A DNA stretch of 64,000 nt from Botryotinia globosa (Eukaryota > Ascomycota > Leotiomycetes > Helotiales > Sclerotiniaceae). Below, in pieces: positions 62,401 through 64,000 of this stretch (positions are counted from its first letter, which is position 1; the number at the start of each line of letters is the position of its first letter). The position numbers were made by a program, and so were the translations under genes. The notes under the pieces were generated by a model. That model was not told the DNA's origin. It saw only the letters and a list, made by a program, of their open reading frames with translations, and made no database searches. The stretch spans positions 1,736,001-1,800,000 of the forward strand of contig RCSZ01000009.1 in assembly GCA_014898425.1 (NCBI GenBank). Direction: 5' to 3'.

Positions 62401-64000
62401 TATTGATATTTATATATCAACAAATATTATATAACATTCAATATACTTATTATTATTTGGAAAATATATTATTAAATTAAATAATACTATAGATTCTATA
62501 AAATATACATTTGCATTATCATTCGAAAAATAAATTTAAAATACAAAAATTACAACTCAAAAAAATGAATATTACTAATATTATAAATCCCTAAATATAT
62601 CTACAAATATCTTCTTAAGATTTCTACTACAAATAATAATAAATGAAAAGGAAGATATAACTTTACCAGATTTTAGTAAAATTATTTTAATTACATTCCT
62701 AGGTATATTTTATATTGTCTGATTTATTATTTATATAAATGTAATAGTCTATTTTTAATACATTGATTATATTACTCATACAGATTATACAAATAATAAT
62801 AATTATATCGATTTGATAAATTATTTATTTTAAAATTAATCCTGAAATCGGTTTTGATTTTCTTCCATATACAATTTAATTTAAATAATTTGAAATTCTA
62901 TTAAACCACTTATCAATTGTATAATATATATTTTATCCTTTATACTTAATAAATAATACAAATCTATCCATCCTTTGTATTCTCTCTATACCCAAACCTT
63001 CGAATTGATAGATAAATTATATAAAGCCATTATAAATAATTTATTATATTGATTCAAAGTATCAAATATTTGTTTTATAATTTGTAATTTGTAGATCTTA
63101 GATATTGCTTTTTTGATTATTATTTAATATTATAGAACTATAAATATAGATAAATTGGATTCGGATATATATGAATATACTTTAAAAACTAAAAATATTG
63201 GAATTAATCCATTCAATTCTATAATATTGTTTATTACTTTTATAATCATTTGTAATATCATTTTCTTTAAAATAAAATTATTTAGTTTATTTATAATAAT
63301 AATATATACTCTCTTGATAACTATATAATATTATTCAATTATACTAATTAATTAATAAGTTTCAATTAAAACACTTTTTGTTTTTATCAATATAATCACT
63401 ATATATTATACAAATTCTTTATTAACAAAATTCTTTCCAATATTATATATAATATAATTCGAAAAATCAATATAAATATCTATTTAGTATTTTTGAAAAA
63501 TATTAAAGATATATTTTATAATAATGTTGTTTAATTATTATATAGTTTAAAATTATATACTTTTATTGATGATATATAGAATAAAATTGGTGTTGATATA
63601 TCATATTAATTATAATTGAATGATTGAAATCAATATCATTTTGCAAATTGAATTTAAATCGATTTAATAATTTATTATACTTTTAATAATACTAATAGAA
63701 TTTAATAAATTTATCAATCTTAACTTATGAAATATTATTATAGCTAGTTTATTGTAATATTTATAAAAATCTATAAACTAAAAAATAACTAAAACAATAA
63801 TGTAAATAGTATAGTTTTATAATAATAAAATAATATTCGTTATTATCAATAATTTATTATATAAATTGTTATATATTTATACACCAAAGGAGTATCGTAT
63901 ACTTATTACAACGAATGCATAGATAGTTTACTTCTGTATATTATTTAATAATTGAATTGATAATATTATTATAATATATGCTGAGTTTATTTATATTGTT

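Larger units (their letters stand above)
60623..64000 (-). mobile_element. Ty1/copia retrotransposon relic B, runs off window
   Basis: Minus-strand order from high to low coordinates is integrase end (KVINNIIELNGLIPIFLVFK, 63,240-63,181), RT start (ESKQKEVNRLMENGIFQ, about 62,391-62,341), RT body, RNase H, then the LTR at 60,790-60,623. This is the copia order PR-IN-RT-RH. The block is broken by dozens of stops and is extremely AT-rich. Its 5' part lies beyond the right edge. Confidence 0.75.

Overview
The window is nuclear DNA of a filamentous ascomycete (Pezizomycotina). Protein style and gene content suggest a Leotiomycete close to Botrytis/Sclerotinia, but that placement rests on recognition, not on a search. 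The main evidence is genes split by short GT-AG introns (mostly 49-90 bp) with CTAAC/CTAAT-like branch sites, single dispersed housekeeping genes, a fungal-type 5S rRNA gene standing alone, and gene-dense stretches next to very AT-rich transposon graveyards that look mutated by RIP.

Left part (1-28.7 kb) is dense and almost wholly housekeeping. In order: a CCCH zinc-finger protein cut by the window edge, tubulin cofactor E (PAC2), splicing factor SF3A2/Prp11, the NDR kinase COT1, kinetochore protein CENP-H, the autophagy scaffold ATG11, S-adenosylhomocysteinase (SAH1), eIF3h, a UPF0643-type protein, a mitochondrial carrier of the SAM-carrier type, a MIX23/Cid2 protein, and NatA auxiliary subunit NAT1. 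I rebuilt the exon structures by hand. Several plain open reading frames mislead: ATG11 starts 84 bp upstream of the long frame and has two N-terminal introns, NAT1 contains a 60-nt in-frame intron without stops, and the carrier needs a GC-AG intron.

Middle part (28.7-57.4 kb) is sparse. AT-rich repeat relics hold a Harbinger-like MITE, a decayed unidentified gene, a DDT/PHD-finger chromatin gene (33.2-35.9 kb), a second MITE, an 811-bp foldback element with TA flanks, a 5S rRNA gene on the minus strand (39,047-39,165), and TIM54. The HMG-box gene NHP6 and an 11-exon gene of unrecognised function, with an 11-nt micro-exon, complete it. Between them lie unusually many micro- and minisatellites with 3-, 4-, 8-, 9- and 10-bp units.

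Right end (about 57.4-64 kb) is extremely AT-rich and consists of two Ty1/copia retrotransposon copies nested in opposite orientation. A plus-strand copy has recognisable protease and integrase remains. It is cut inside the integrase by a minus-strand copy, whose 168-bp LTR, RNase H, RT and integrase remains run off the window. Both are broken by many stops. I found no novel functional system; the most interesting material is the nested copia pair, the MITE/foldback set, the micro-exon gene and the repeat arrays.
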